A stretch of DNA of 64,000 nt from Actinomycetospora endophytica. Lineage in GTDB: Bacteria > Actinomycetota > Actinomycetes > Mycobacteriales > Pseudonocardiaceae. How positions within the stretch are numbered: position 1 is the stretch's first letter; each line of letters begins with the position of its first letter. The stretch spans positions 515,055 to 579,054 of the forward strand of contig NZ_JAJNDB010000005.1 of assembly GCF_021026375.1 (NCBI RefSeq), written 5' to 3'. Both the position numbers and the translations under genes were made by a program. This document shows positions 8,339 to 16,972 of this stretch, in pieces. The notes under the pieces are model-generated. The model was not told the DNA's origin, did not search any database, and worked only from the letters and a program-made list of their open reading frames with translations.

Positions 8339-9186
8339 CTCGTCGTCTGATCGGCCCACACGTCCCGGACCCGCCGGGCCGCGCGGGCGGCGAAGGCCTC
8401 CCCGGCGCGGGCGGCGTCGCCGCGCCGCCCGGGGTTCAGCGGCTCGGCGCCCGCGTCGTGCTGGTACGCGAGGTCGGGGCCGACCACGACGACGTGGCCG
8501 CCGGCGGCCGTCAGCGCCGCCACCTCGTCGTCGAGCGCGGTGGTGGCCGCGGTGGCCTCGGGCGAGATCGGGGCCACCACGACGACGGCGGCGTGGTCCC
8601 CGGCGAGATCCGCGTGCGCCACGCTCGCCGCGCCGCCGTCCATGTAGTGCCGACCACCGATGGTCACCGTCGGGTAGACGCCCGGGACGGCGCAGCTCGC
8701 CGCGACCGCGTCGACCAGGTCGATGCCCGAGGTGTGGTCGAACACGACGACCTCGCCGGAGTCGGCGTCGACCGCGGTGACCCGCAGACCGGTCGGCCAC
8801 GACAGCCCGGCGAGCCGCGTGGCGATCACGGACCGCCGGGCCTCGGGGTCGCCGACCGACGCGGACCGGGCGACGCTCCCGACGCGGGCCCGGGCGTCCC
8901 GCGCGTCGGTGGCGCCGCGCGAGGCCCGGGCGAGCGCCTCGAGCAGGCCGTCCACGTCCACCATCGGGGACGACTCGTAGGACGCCGGCCGGAACTGGGC
9001 CCGGAACAGCTCCTCCGGCGCGACGCCGGCGGCCAGCTGCGTGGCCACCACCGAGCCCGCCGAGGTGCCGACGAACGTGTCGGCGGCCGTCAGGTCGATC
9101 CCGTGGGCCCAGAGTCCGCGCGCGACACCGGCCTCCCAGGCGATACCGGTGACGCCGCCGCCTCCGAGCACGACGGCGCGGGTCAC
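8323..9186 (-). CDS. Patatin-like phospholipase family protein
   Basis: Patatin-fold lipid acyl hydrolase, 287 residues. The glycine-rich oxyanion block VLGGGGVTGIAWEAG is at residues 6-20, the nucleophile elbow GTSAG at about 40-44, and the catalytic Asp in YMDGGAAS, giving the Ser-Asp dyad. No signal peptide, so probably cytosolic. Start is GTG at 9184-9186. It is divergent from a TetR gene with inverted repeats between them, so that regulator may control it. The substrate is not visible. Confidence 0.88.
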   Translation of the reverse strand: MTRAVVLGGGGVTGIAWEAGVARGLWAHGIDLTAADTFVGTSAGSVVATQLAAGVAPEELFRAQFRPASYESSPMVDVDGLLEALARASRGATDARDARARVGSVARSASVGDPEARRSVIATRLAGLSWPTGLRVTAVDADSGEVVVFDHTSGIDLVDAVAASCAVPGVYPTVTIGGRHYMDGGAASVAHADLAGDHAAVVVVAPISPEATAATTALDDEVAALTAAGGHVVVVGPDLAYQHDAGAEPLNPGRRGDAARAGEAFAARAARRVRDVWADQTTSYAAR

Positions 9187-9216
9187 GTGGACATCTTCCT
9201 CGACAAGCTGAGCACG

Positions 9217-9268
9217 GGTTCACCTTACGCGGTGGTCCCGTGATTGCGCCGCGGTGAACTCAGGTTCA
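9217..9268. promoter_or_regulatory. Probable TetR operators between the patatin and tetR genes
   Basis: TGAAC-tcag-GTTCA (9255-9268) is a perfect inverted repeat 11 bases before the TetR start. A second half-site GGTTCACC (9217-9224) lies nearer the patatin start and is the reverse complement of GGTGAACY at 9253-9260. The arrangement fits autoregulation plus control of the divergent patatin. Confidence 0.45.
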
Positions 9269-9278
9269 TCTTGTATCG

Positions 9279-9836
9279 GTGCGAGCCGACGCCCAGCGCA
9301 ACCGCTCCCGGATCGTCGACGCGGCCCGGGACCTGGTGGCGCGCGACGGCGTCGAGGTCCGCATGGACGACCTCGCCGCGCAGGCCGGCGTGGCGGTCGG
9401 GACCCTCTACCGCCACTTCCCGACCAAGACCGCCCTCGTCGACGCCGTCGTGGAGGAGTCCGTCGCGCAGCTCGCGCATCTCGCCGGGCTCGCGCTGGAG
9501 CGCGCCCACGCGGGCGGGAGTGCGTGGGAGGAGCTCGAGGGGGTCTTCGCCGCGATCTCCGAGGGCTACAGCGCCCGCGCCGCCGTCGAGCGCACCGCCG
9601 AGCTGCTCGGTCTCGGCGACGAGTCGTCGGGCACCCCGGCGCCGGCCGCGGAGGCGCTGCGCTCCCTGCAGACCCTCGTGGGGATCAGCCAGGCGGCCGG
9701 CGAGATGCGCGACGACGTCACCCTCACCGACCTGTTGCTGCTGCTCGCGCGCGCTCCGGAGAAGGACGACGTCGCGCAGCGGTCCCGCTACATCGAGCTG
9801 GTCTCCGACGGCCTGCGCCCCCGGGCCGGGGCATGA
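9279..9836 (+). CDS. TetR/AcrR family transcriptional regulator
   Basis: TetR-type repressor of 185 residues. The N-terminal helix-turn-helix reads RIVDAARDLVARDGVEVRMDDLAAQAGVAVGTLYRHFPTK (split for length: the recognition helix ends VGTLYRHFPTK). The C-terminal region is the variable ligand/dimer domain. The GTG start at 9279 has no obvious ribosome-binding site and may be near-leaderless. Its stop overlaps the start of the next gene (ATGA). The likely target is the divergent patatin through the inverted repeat at 9255-9268. Confidence 0.9.
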   Translation: MRADAQRNRSRIVDAARDLVARDGVEVRMDDLAAQAGVAVGTLYRHFPTKTALVDAVVEESVAQLAHLAGLALERAHAGGSAWEELEGVFAAISEGYSARAAVERTAELLGLGDESSGTPAPAAEALRSLQTLVGISQAAGEMRDDVTLTDLLLLLARAPEKDDVAQRSRYIELVSDGLRPRAGA

Positions 9837-10519
9837 CGCCGAATGCCAGCGGCCGTCCCAACCGGGTCGCCCCCGACGGCTCCACCCACGCCGTCGCCGA
9901 CCGCGGCCGTTACTGGGGCAACCGCGGCCGGCTGCTGAACGCGCGCGGCGAGGTGGCGCGCCACCACCTGGGCCGGAACTGGATCGTCTGCGTCCTCGAG
10001 TTCCACGGCAGGCACCGCACGCAGTGGACGCCGAACCGGCTCACCGAGCTCTACTTCCTCGACGAGCCGACGGCGTTCGCGGCCGGGCACCGGCCGTGCG
10101 GTGAGTGCCGCTACCACGACTACCAGCGCTTCACGCGCGCCTGGGCGCTGGCGCATCCCGACGACCCACGCGGCGCCCGCGAGATCGACCGCCGGCTGCA
10201 CGCGGACCGGATCGACGTCGACGGTGTTCATCGCACGTTCTCCGCGGACCTGGCGGAGCTCCCGGACGGCGTGATGATCGCGTACGACGACGGGTTCTGG
10301 CTGGTCCTGGGTGCACACGTGCACCGCTGGTCGATGGCCGGGTACGACGCGTCACGGCCGCGCTCGGAGCTCCCCGACGTCGTCATCGTCCTCACCCCGC
10401 GGGCGACCGTGGCGACCCTGCGGGCCGGGTACGACCCCGATGTTCACCCCTCGGCGTCGGACCCGTCGAGGACTATCGTCGGTGGCTCGACACCGTCCAG
10501 CGAGGGGCAGGTCCCGTGA
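9833..10519 (+). CDS. Conserved hypothetical protein with an Ada-like HRPCxxC motif
   Basis: A 228-residue protein whose sequence suggests a widespread but uncharacterised family: RGRYWGNRGRLLN near the N-terminus, then WIVCVLEFHGRHR, LTELYFLDEPTAFAAGHRPCGECRYHDY. The HRPCGEC segment resembles the zinc-binding motif of Ada-type domains, but only two Cys are evident. No signal or membrane segment. ATG 9833 overlaps the TetR stop and its stop overlaps the next start, so it is co-transcribed with both. No function is assigned. Confidence 0.75.
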   Translation: MTPNASGRPNRVAPDGSTHAVADRGRYWGNRGRLLNARGEVARHHLGRNWIVCVLEFHGRHRTQWTPNRLTELYFLDEPTAFAAGHRPCGECRYHDYQRFTRAWALAHPDDPRGAREIDRRLHADRIDVDGVHRTFSADLAELPDGVMIAYDDGFWLVLGAHVHRWSMAGYDASRPRSELPDVVIVLTPRATVATLRAGYDPDVHPSASDPSRTIVGGSTPSSEGQVP

Positions 10520-10695
10520 AGAAGCTCCTGGAGCTCCTGGTCTGCTTCCTGCACCCGATCGCGGTGATCCTGGTATGGCTCAACCTGATCGTCCGGCCCG
10601 AGCTCTCCGGCGGCCAGAAGGCCATCTGGGCGATCCTGTCGCTGATCCCGGTCGTGCCGTTCGTCTACGTGCTCACCGGCGGGGAGCTGTGGTGA
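10516..10695 (+). CDS. Small integral membrane protein (59 residues)
   Basis: A short GTG-started gene coupled to the previous one by a GTGA overlap. The product has two hydrophobic segments (about residues 4-25, LLELLVCFLHPIAVILVWLN, and 36-54, AIWAILSLIPVVPFVYVLTG) with a basic N-terminus KK. The gene end overlaps the convergent monooxygenase gene by 23 bases. No family was recognised; coupling and codon pattern support that it is real. Confidence 0.65.
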   Translation: MKKLLELLVCFLHPIAVILVWLNLIVRPELSGGQKAIWAILSLIPVVPFVYVLTGGELW

Positions 10696-11992
10696 CGGCC
10701 TGCGGCCTGCTGTGTCGCCGGCGCAGGGCGCTGCGGGTCCGGAAGTAGCCGCGGCTGATCCGGCGGGCTACCGGGTTCGCCGTCGTGGCCTGCCGGGCGT
10801 TCCTGGTCGACTCGCGGACCGCGCCGTAGCCCCAGCCGCGCATGCGCTCCTCGTAGGCGGCGATCGCCGGGACGAGCGGGGCGCCGTCCCGGGCGGCGAG
10901 GAGCCGGTCGGCGAGCTCGGCCGCGTCGCGCAGGGCGCTGTTGGCGCCGAGCCCGCCGACGGGCGGCATGTTGTGGATCGCGTCGCCGAGCACAGTCACG
11001 GTGGCGCTCGGCCAGGGCTCGACGAGCGTGGACTGCCGGAACCGCATGACGGCGATGGACGCGGGATCGGTCTCGGTGATCATCCGGCGCAGGGCCGGGC
11101 TCCAGCCGCGGACCATGTCGAGGGCGCGGGCCTGCAGCGTCGGGCCGTCCTGGCCGTCGTCGGGCAGCGCGCGATGGTCGGCGATCACGCTCCACAGCAC
11201 GTAGTCGTCGGTGTCGTCGAGCAGCGTGTCCGCGTCGAGACCGAGGCCGGCGAGCCCGACGCCGTCGGAGATCGCCGCGGTGAGCGCGTCGCGGCCGGGG
11301 AAGGCCGAGGTGAACATCGAGGCGCGGCCCGACGGCGGCATCACCAGCGTCATCCCCTCGGTGAGGGCCGCGGGCAGCCAGGCGCGGGTCTCGTCGTCGA
11401 GCGGGAGCCGGGCCGCGAACCCCCCGGCGTCGGAGGGGACCCGCTCGGCGTGGGGCAGGTACTGGCGCCGGACCGCCGAGTTCGCGCCGTCCGCGCCGAC
11501 CAGGACGTCGCCGGTGGCCGTGCTGCCGTCGGTGAAGTGGGCGGTGACCGTCCCGTCGGGCTCCACCGAGTAGCGCTCGAACTCGGCGCCGTAGCGGATG
11601 TGGTCGTCCAGGCCGGCGAGCAGCAGCGTACGCAGCACCCGGCGGCTGACCCCGTACTGCCCGTCGGCCGGGTCGGTGGAGCCGCCGGTCATGTCGTCGC
11701 GCGTGATCGTGAAGAGCTCGCGCAGGTGCTCGGTGCGGAACGAGATGCCGCCCGGCGGCGTCGGGGAGGTGGCGGTGAACGCCTCCCACAGCCCTATCGG
11801 GAGACATCGGTGCAGGGCACGGGCGCCGTCGGGGTTGATGTTGAGGCGGTAGCCGTCGAGCCAGGCCGCGGCGTCCGGGTTGCGCTCGTGGATGCGGACG
11901 TCGACGCCGCCGGACGCGACGAGGGCCTGGCCGAGGGCGAGGCCCCCGATGCCGGCGCCGATGATCAGGACGCGCAGGGGTGAGTCGGTCAT
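10673..11992 (-). CDS. FAD-dependent monooxygenase (PHBH/TetX-like group A)
   Basis: Single-component flavoprotein hydroxylase, 439 residues. Motifs in order: FAD-binding GAGIGGLALGQAL (residues 12-24), the DG motif VGADGANSAVRR (about 165-176), and the GD motif LGDAIHNMPPVGGLGANSALRDA region near residue 340. These proteins hydroxylate aromatic or polycyclic compounds and some inactivate drugs; the substrate here is unknown. ATG 11992 overlaps the stop of the PadR gene, so the two form a regulator-enzyme operon. Confidence 0.88.
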   Translation of the reverse strand: MTDSPLRVLIIGAGIGGLALGQALVASGGVDVRIHERNPDAAAWLDGYRLNINPDGARALHRCLPIGLWEAFTATSPTPPGGISFRTEHLRELFTITRDDMTGGSTDPADGQYGVSRRVLRTLLLAGLDDHIRYGAEFERYSVEPDGTVTAHFTDGSTATGDVLVGADGANSAVRRQYLPHAERVPSDAGGFAARLPLDDETRAWLPAALTEGMTLVMPPSGRASMFTSAFPGRDALTAAISDGVGLAGLGLDADTLLDDTDDYVLWSVIADHRALPDDGQDGPTLQARALDMVRGWSPALRRMITETDPASIAVMRFRQSTLVEPWPSATVTVLGDAIHNMPPVGGLGANSALRDAAELADRLLAARDGAPLVPAIAAYEERMRGWGYGAVRESTRNARQATTANPVARRISRGYFRTRSALRRRHSRPQAVTTAPRR

Positions 11993-12549
11993 GACGGTGT
12001 CTCCTGGTCTCCGGTGAGCGCTCCCGGCAGCTCGGCGATGACGTGGTCGTGCCAGGCGATCTCCGACTCGAGGCGCATCAGGGTGTGCTGGAAGCTCAGC
12101 GGCTCGGTGCCGCTCAGGTGCGGGGCCGCCTCGGCGTGCAGGAGCCGCCAGGCGTCGAGCTGGGACTGCAGGGCCGCGCGACGGTGGGTGAATGCGCCGA
12201 CGAGCGCGTCGACACCCAGCGCGGCGCTGTACTGCAGCGCGAGGTCGACGGGGTCGGGGCGCAGGTGGACCTCGCGCAGGGCGTCGCCGCGCAGGACGGC
12301 GAGCTCCTGCCGGCCGGTGTCGGTGATCGCGTAGACCGTGCGGGCCGGCATGTTGCCGGCCCGCTCGGTGCGGACCGCTTCGATGATCCCCTCGTCGGCC
12401 ATCCGCCCGAGGGCCGCGTAGAGCGAGCCGACCTTGATGTCGGTCCAGAGCTCGGTGCGGTTGGTCTGCGCCTCCCGTCGGATCTGGTGGCCGTGCATGG
12501 GGCCGAGCTCCGCGAGAGCTCCGAGGATGTACAGCCGCACGCTGCTCAT
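11989..12549 (-). CDS. PadR family transcriptional regulator
   Basis: PadR-type winged-helix regulator with a C-terminal four-helix (Vir_act_alpha) region. The N-terminus SSVRLYILGALAELGPMHGH and KVGSLYAALGRMADEGIIE match the DNA-binding wing. ATG at 12547-12549 is preferred; an upstream GTG at 12564 would add MLEYL and overlap the operator. The gene precedes and overlaps the monooxygenase gene, so it probably represses its own operon and responds to a phenolic-type ligand or drug. Ligand class is inferred from the family. Confidence 0.88.
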   Translation of the reverse strand: MSSVRLYILGALAELGPMHGHQIRREAQTNRTELWTDIKVGSLYAALGRMADEGIIEAVRTERAGNMPARTVYAITDTGRQELAVLRGDALREVHLRPDPVDLALQYSAALGVDALVGAFTHRRAALQSQLDAWRLLHAEAAPHLSGTEPLSFQHTLMRLESEIAWHDHVIAELPGALTGDQETPS

Positions 12550-12552
12550 GAG

Positions 12553-12607
12553 GTACTCAAGCACGAGTACTCGCCCTAGTTCAAGAGTGAGTACTCATGT
12601 ACGAGTA
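12553..12607. promoter_or_regulatory. Cluster of GAGTACTC operator half-sites before padR
   Basis: The palindrome GAGTACTC occurs twice (12565-12572 and 12589-12596), with extra half-sites GTACTC at 12553-12558 and ACGAGTA at 12601-12607. PadR-family operators commonly contain TACT/AGTA half-sites, so this is a good candidate for autoregulatory sites. The cluster ends where the palindromic element at 12605 begins. Confidence 0.55.
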
Positions 12608-12682
12608 GGTGCGCTGCCGCGCTTGTGAGCACTAATTGACGCTATGGCGTCAGTTAGTGCTCACAAGGCCGAAGGCCACCTA
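12605..12682. repeat. Palindromic element, family A, copy 1
   Basis: Core arms GTGAGCACTAATTGACGC (12625-12642) and GCGTCAGTTAGTGCTCAC (12647-12664) pair over 18 bases with one mismatch (G-T wobble in RNA) and a TATG loop. The left flank is GCGC-TGCC-GCGC (12611-12622) and the right flank GGCC-GAA-GGCC (12667-12677). The right end CACCTA contains the glyS stop. No T-tract. It may terminate glyS transcription. Confidence 0.85.
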
Positions 12683-14107
12683 GCAGCCGATGAGCCGAGC
12701 CGCCAGGTAGCTCTCGAGCTGGTCGAGCGCGACCCGCTCCTGCGTCATCTCGTCGCGGTGGCGCACCGTCGCGGCCTGGTCGTTGAGCGAGTCGAAGTCG
12801 ACCGTCACGCAGAACGGCGTACCGATCTCGTCCTGGCGCCGGTACCGGCGACCGATGGCCCCGGCGTCGTCGAAGTCGACGTTCCAGTGCTGCCGCAGCG
12901 TCGCGGCGACGTCCCGCGCGACCGGCGACAGGTCCGAGTTCCTCGACAGCGGGAGCACAGCCGCCTTCACCGGCGAGAGCCGCGGGTCGAGCTTGAGCAC
13001 GGTGCGCTTGTCGACCCCGCCCTTGGCGTTCGGCGCCTCGTCCTCGGTATAGGCCTCGAGCAGGAACGCCATCATCGGCCGCCCGACACCGGCCGCGGGC
13101 TCGATGACGTAGGGCTTGTAGCGGGAGTCGGTCGCCTGGTCGTAGTAGGACAGGTCGACACCCGAGTGGTTCGAGTGCGTCGTGAGGTCGAAGTCGGTGC
13201 GGTTCGCGATGCCCTCGAGCTCGCCCCACTCCTGGCCGGCGTTGAACTGGAACTTGTACTCCACGTCCACCGTGCGCTTGGAGTAGTGGGAGAGCTTCTC
13301 CTTCGGGTGCTCGTAGTGACGCAGGTTGTCCCGCGCGATCCCGAGCTCGGTGTACCAGCGGGTCCGCTCGTCGATCCAGTACTGGTGCCACTGCTCGTCG
13401 GAGCCGGGCTCGACGAAGTACTCCATCTCCATCTGCTCGAACTCACGCGTCCGGAAGATGAAGTTGCCGGGCGTGATCTCGTTGCGGAAGCTCTTGCCGA
13501 TCTGGCCGATGCCGAACGGCGGCTTCTTCCGCGACGTCGACATGACGTTGGCGAAGTTCACGAAGATGCCCTGCGCGGTCTCGGGGCGCAGGTAGTGCAG
13601 TCCCTCCTCGGACTCGACCGGGCCGAGGTAGGTCTTGAGCATCATGTTGAACTCGCGCGGCGGGGTGTACTCGCCACGATTGCCGCAGTTCGGGCACGGC
13701 ACCGTGGAGAGATCGTACCCCACGGCACCCGACTCGTCGGTGGTCTCCAGCGACGGGCCGCCGGTGCGCTCGGAGTACTCCTCGGCCAGCTGGTCCGCGC
13801 GGAAGCGGCGGTGGCAGTTGGTGCACTCGACGAGCGGGTCGGTGAACACGTCCACGTGCCCGGACGCAACCCACACCTGCCGCGGCAGGATCACGCTCGA
13901 GTCGAGCCCGACGACGTCGTCGCGACCGGTGACCATGAACCGCCACCACTGCCGCTTGATGTTGTCCTTGAGCTCGACGCCCAGCGGACCGTAGTCCCAG
14001 GCCGACCGGGTACCGCCGTAGATCTCCCCCGAGGGGAAGACGAACCCGCGGCGCTTGCACAGGTTCACCACGGTCTCGATACGGGCGCTTCCGGTGGGAC
14101 TGGGCAC
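12680..14107 (-). CDS. glyS: Glycine--tRNA ligase (homodimeric type)
   Basis: Class II glycyl-tRNA synthetase of 475 residues; charges tRNA-Gly in the cytoplasm. The single-chain eukaryote/archaeal-like form used by actinobacteria is recognised by [14 protein letters not shown], a zinc-type CPNCG segment, motif 2 [19 protein letters not shown] and the C-terminal anticodon-binding domain ([15 protein letters not shown]). The TAG stop at 12680-12682 lies in the end of a palindromic element. As in Mycobacterium, it is near smtB-zur, uppS and recO. No T-box leader was seen in the short upstream gap. Confidence 0.96.
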   Translation of the reverse strand: MPSPTGSARIETVVNLCKRRGFVFPSGEIYGGTRSAWDYGPLGVELKDNIKRQWWRFMVTGRDDVVGLDSSVILPRQVWVASGHVDVFTDPLVECTNCHRRFRADQLAEEYSERTGGPSLETTDESGAVGYDLSTVPCPNCGNRGEYTPPREFNMMLKTYLGPVESEEGLHYLRPETAQGIFVNFANVMSTSRKKPPFGIGQIGKSFRNEITPGNFIFRTREFEQMEMEYFVEPGSDEQWHQYWIDERTRWYTELGIARDNLRHYEHPKEKLSHYSKRTVDVEYKFQFNAGQEWGELEGIANRTDFDLTTHSNHSGVDLSYYDQATDSRYKPYVIEPAAGVGRPMMAFLLEAYTEDEAPNAKGGVDKRTVLKLDPRLSPVKAAVLPLSRNSDLSPVARDVAATLRQHWNVDFDDAGAIGRRYRRQDEIGTPFCVTVDFDSLNDQAATVRHRDEMTQERVALDQLESYLAARLIGC

Positions 14108-14120
14108 TTCTGTCTCCCGA

Positions 14121-14143
14121 CGGCGGGCCGCGCCGGCCCGCCG
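14121..14143 (-). terminator. Hairpin between the PepSY gene and glyS
   Basis: CGGCGGGCCG-CGC-CGGCCCGCCG is a perfect stem of 10 base pairs with a 3-base loop, 50 bases after the PepSY stop and just before glyS. No T-run follows, which is common for actinobacterial terminators. Confidence 0.55.
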
Positions 14144-14192
14144 GACTCGCTGGTGCTTGGCCTACCCAGCGTAGCGACGGACGCAGCGGGGT

Positions 14193-15572
14193 TTACCCAC
14201 CGGCCGCTGCTCCCCGGATCCGGGTGTCGAGCAGGGTCTCGGCGAGCAGGAAAACCACCAGGCTCGCGCCGAGCACCGGCAGCGCGATCCCGACGGCCAC
14301 CGTCACCGCCGCGACACCGATGAGCCACCGACGCGGCAGCGCGCGCAGCGCCCCGCCGCGCGGCGCCGCCCCGGCGCGCTGCCCCGGACCGCGGCGCCAC
14401 CACAGGACATGGCCCCAGACGACGATGCAGGCGAGCCCGGCCGCGAGCGCGGCGAGCAGGATCTGGTTGGCCAGGCCGAAGAGGGTCCCCATGTGGATGT
14501 CGATGCCCCAGCGGGCCAGCTTCGCCGGGAGCGGCCAGTCGGCGAACCGGACGGTGTCGGTGACCTGCCCGGTCGCGGCGTCGACGGCGATCGCGTCGAG
14601 ACGCTGCGGGTAGGCCTTGCGGACCTGCGACACCGAGTACGCCTGCCCCGGCTTCTTGCCGGGGGTGATCTCGACGGGTCCGACGAGCCCGGTCCGGTCG
14701 GCGACGGCGGCCGCGGTCCCGAACCCCTCCGGGGTCCAGGCCGGGGTGCCGGGCGCGACGGCGGCGGGTGGCAGCTTCGTGCTCGGCGCCGGGGTGCTCC
14801 ACGACAGCGCCGAGCGCAGCGCCGTGACGTTGTCGCCGGCGTAGGTCGACCACGTCAGGCCGGTCGCCGAGAGCACGAGCAGCCCGACCGCCGCCCACAG
14901 CCCGACGACGGCGTGCCACGACAGCAGTCGCGCCCGTCGCCCGCCCCGCACGCGCGGGACGAGCACCGCGCGCGCCCGCCGCCGGCGCCACGCCAGCCCG
15001 ATCCACATCGCGAGCCCGCCGAGCACCATCACCCACAACCAGCTCGCCGCCAGTTCGGTGTAGAGCCGGCCGGGATCCCCGAGGTGGAGGTTGCGGTGGA
15101 GCTGGTCGATCCAGGCCTGCAGCGGCATCGCCTGTTGGCCGCCGTAGGTGTCGAGCACCCCGCGCAGCTCGCCGGTGTGGGGGTCGACGAACGCGGTGCG
15201 GTAGTTCGAGTCCGGGTACGACGGCGGGTCGAAGATCACCTGGGTGGAGTCGGTGGGGGTCGCGCCCGGTCGGACCGCCTTCAACGGCGCGCCCGCGGCG
15301 GCGCCCTCCCCGATCCGGATCTGATCGGCCAGCGGTACCTGGGCCGCGGACGCGGGCACGGTGAGCTCGTGGTCGTAGACCAGCGGCTGCAGCGTCGGCG
15401 TCAGCGTGTAGGCGAACCCGGTCAGGGCGGCCACCAGCAGGAACGGGCCGACGAGCAGCCCCGCCCAGAAGTGGATGCGCAGGATCAGCGGCCGCAGCAG
15501 ATCCCAGGTGCCGGACTGCGGTGGAGACGGGGCGGCGGCCTGCGTGGTGCCGGGGCGGTCGTCCAGGGTCAC
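14193..15572 (-). CDS. PepSY-associated transmembrane protein
   Basis: Integral membrane protein of 459 residues with four main hydrophobic blocks: about 30-55 (FWAGLLVGPFLLVAALTGFAY), 170-195, 220-245 and 350-390, with large extracytoplasmic loops carrying PepSY-like repeats (AFVDPHTGELRGVLDT and AIAVDAATGQVTDTV). HFWAGL and DIHMGTLFG contain the conserved His pairs of this family. Relatives are often linked to iron-siderophore or copper handling. It lies 49 bases downstream of the DUF5134 gene on the same strand, probably one operon. Confidence 0.88.
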   Translation of the reverse strand: MTLDDRPGTTQAAAPSPPQSGTWDLLRPLILRIHFWAGLLVGPFLLVAALTGFAYTLTPTLQPLVYDHELTVPASAAQVPLADQIRIGEGAAAGAPLKAVRPGATPTDSTQVIFDPPSYPDSNYRTAFVDPHTGELRGVLDTYGGQQAMPLQAWIDQLHRNLHLGDPGRLYTELAASWLWVMVLGGLAMWIGLAWRRRRARAVLVPRVRGGRRARLLSWHAVVGLWAAVGLLVLSATGLTWSTYAGDNVTALRSALSWSTPAPSTKLPPAAVAPGTPAWTPEGFGTAAAVADRTGLVGPVEITPGKKPGQAYSVSQVRKAYPQRLDAIAVDAATGQVTDTVRFADWPLPAKLARWGIDIHMGTLFGLANQILLAALAAGLACIVVWGHVLWWRRGPGQRAGAAPRGGALRALPRRWLIGVAAVTVAVGIALPVLGASLVVFLLAETLLDTRIRGAAAGG

Positions 15573-15621
15573 GGGCGGCCTCTCGGGTCGAGGTCGGAGG
15601 TGAGGTGGTAGCGGGTGTCGC

Positions 15622-16380
15622 TCAGACCATCAGCAGGAGCATCGCGGCCATCGCCACGCTCATCCCGGCCTGCCCGATCAGCTGCGGGACGCCGTGCGCG
15701 AGGGCATGCACCGGCCGGGCCAGCGTGGCGAGGGAGCCGGTTGTCGGGGTCGGCGCCGCCGTCTCCGGGGCGCCCGTCGTCGCCCGCGCGCCCGTCGTCG
15801 GACAGGCGGGGTCACCCGTCGTCGGACAGGCGGTGTCACCCGCCGTCGCGACCCCGCCTCGACGACGGGCGATCACGACGACCGTCGCGACCGCATGCGC
15901 GAGCAGGTAGAGCGCGAGCACCGCCAGCACGGCCACGAGCGCCGGGGAGGGCCCGGACCGGGACATGTCCATCCCGGGCATGTCCCCCATCGAGCTGTCG
16001 CCGCCCGCGGGCATCATCGCCACGTACATGGCGGCCATCGCGGCGTTGACCAGCAGCAGGTGCGTCGGGTGGGCGGCACACCGGTCGAGGCCGACGGCCG
16101 GCCCGAGCGGTTCCTCACGCCACCGCAGCGTCACGAGCAGCGCCAGCCAGCCCGCTCCGGCGGCCCCGAAGATCCAGGCCCCGACGGCCGGCGGGACGAC
16201 GGACATCGTCGCCGGCTCCGCCATGAGGATCATCGCGACGCTCATGACGACGTGGTTCGCCTCGGCCGCCGCGAGCCGCGGACCGTGCGAGGTGGACCGG
16301 ACCGACAACGAGACGGCGCACAGCACCGTCGTGATCACGAAGACCGTGACCACGACCATCCCCGGCCATCCCGCCACCAT
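15622..16380 (-). CDS. DUF5134 domain membrane protein
   Basis: Membrane protein of 252 residues with about six hydrophobic helices and a Met/His-rich middle (NHVVMSVAMILMAEPATMS, HLLLVNAAMAAMYVAMMPAGGDSS, MGDMPGMDMS) that could bind a soft metal such as copper. The cytosolic linker contains a short direct repeat encoding ACPTTGD twice, from two near-identical 24-base DNA units around 15784-15838. The ATG start follows AGAGAGG. It probably works with the downstream PepSY protein. Function is unknown. Confidence 0.75.
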   Translation of the reverse strand: MVAGWPGMVVVTVFVITTVLCAVSLSVRSTSHGPRLAAAEANHVVMSVAMILMAEPATMSVVPPAVGAWIFGAAGAGWLALLVTLRWREEPLGPAVGLDRCAAHPTHLLLVNAAMAAMYVAMMPAGGDSSMGDMPGMDMSRSGPSPALVAVLAVLALYLLAHAVATVVVIARRRGGVATAGDTACPTTGDPACPTTGARATTGAPETAAPTPTTGSLATLARPVHALAHGVPQLIGQAGMSVAMAAMLLLMV

Positions 16381-16512
16381 GTCGGCACCTCTCTGCCACC
16401 GCGCGTTCCGATCACGTTACGGAGGGTGGACAGCTGGGCGGGAGAGGCCTGCGGTGTAGCTCATGCCCGGGAACTCAGGCGGGTCGTGCGACGACGGACG
16501 ATCGGCCCGGGA

Positions 16513-16878
16513 TCAGTCGAGGATGCTCGGGTGGTCGACGACGCCGTCCTCGGCCGGGGCCGGGCCGTCGTCGCCGGCGGGGCCGCTCGCGGAGAGCCGG
16601 CGCTCGAACGTGGCCGGCTCGTCGGTGCGGGCCGCGGCGAGGAACGGCACGACGTGCTCGCGGACGTCGAACGGCGAGAGCGCCCGCCGGTAGTCGGTCA
16701 GCGAGGCGAAGACCGCGACGAGCACCCACTCCCCCGGCGCCTCGACGGCCCGGCCGAACTCCACCCGCTCGCATCCGGGTTGCCGGGCGAGCAGGCCGAC
16801 CGCGTGCCGGGCGCGGGCGAGGAAGTCCCCCTCGGGTTCGACGATCTCCTCGGGCCCGTAGCGGCAGACCAGCAGCAC
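16513..16878 (-). CDS. Antibiotic biosynthesis monooxygenase (ABM) domain protein
   Basis: Small protein of 121 residues with one ABM dimeric alpha-beta barrel fold: an initial beta strand LLVCRYGP, helix RARHAVGLLARQPGCERVEFGRAVE, then WVLVAVFASLTDYRRALSPFDVREHVVPFL. The C-terminal tail is Pro/Ala/Asp-rich. ABM proteins range from quinol monooxygenases to haem-degrading enzymes, and the fold alone does not give a substrate. GTG start at 16876-16878, divergent from the smtB-zur operon with a palindrome between them. Confidence 0.72.
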   Translation of the reverse strand: MLLVCRYGPEEIVEPEGDFLARARHAVGLLARQPGCERVEFGRAVEAPGEWVLVAVFASLTDYRRALSPFDVREHVVPFLAAARTDEPATFERRLSASGPAGDDGPAPAEDGVVDHPSILD

Positions 16879-16892
16879 CGCCCGAGCTTATC

Positions 16893-16905
16893 GACACCGG
16901 GTGTC
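16893..16905. promoter_or_regulatory. Palindrome GACACC-G-GGTGTC in the divergent promoter
   Basis: A perfect 13-base palindrome 14 bases from the ABM gene start and upstream of the smtB-zur operon. It is a plausible operator; it does not match the AT-rich actinobacterial Zur box that I would expect. Confidence 0.35.
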
Positions 16906-16972
16906 AGTACCGGCAGGAGGTGGAAGACTGGGGCCGGACGTTCGGACCAAGCTGAGGTGGGGGTGGACGACG

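Noticed and set aside
12553..12682. CRISPR-like short repeats around 12.6 kb
   Set aside because: The repeats are palindromic operator half-sites and a single hairpin element, with no regular repeat-spacer array.
14108..14192. T-box riboswitch before glyS
   Set aside because: The gap is 85 bases with a simple GC hairpin; no T-box sequence or specifier structure.
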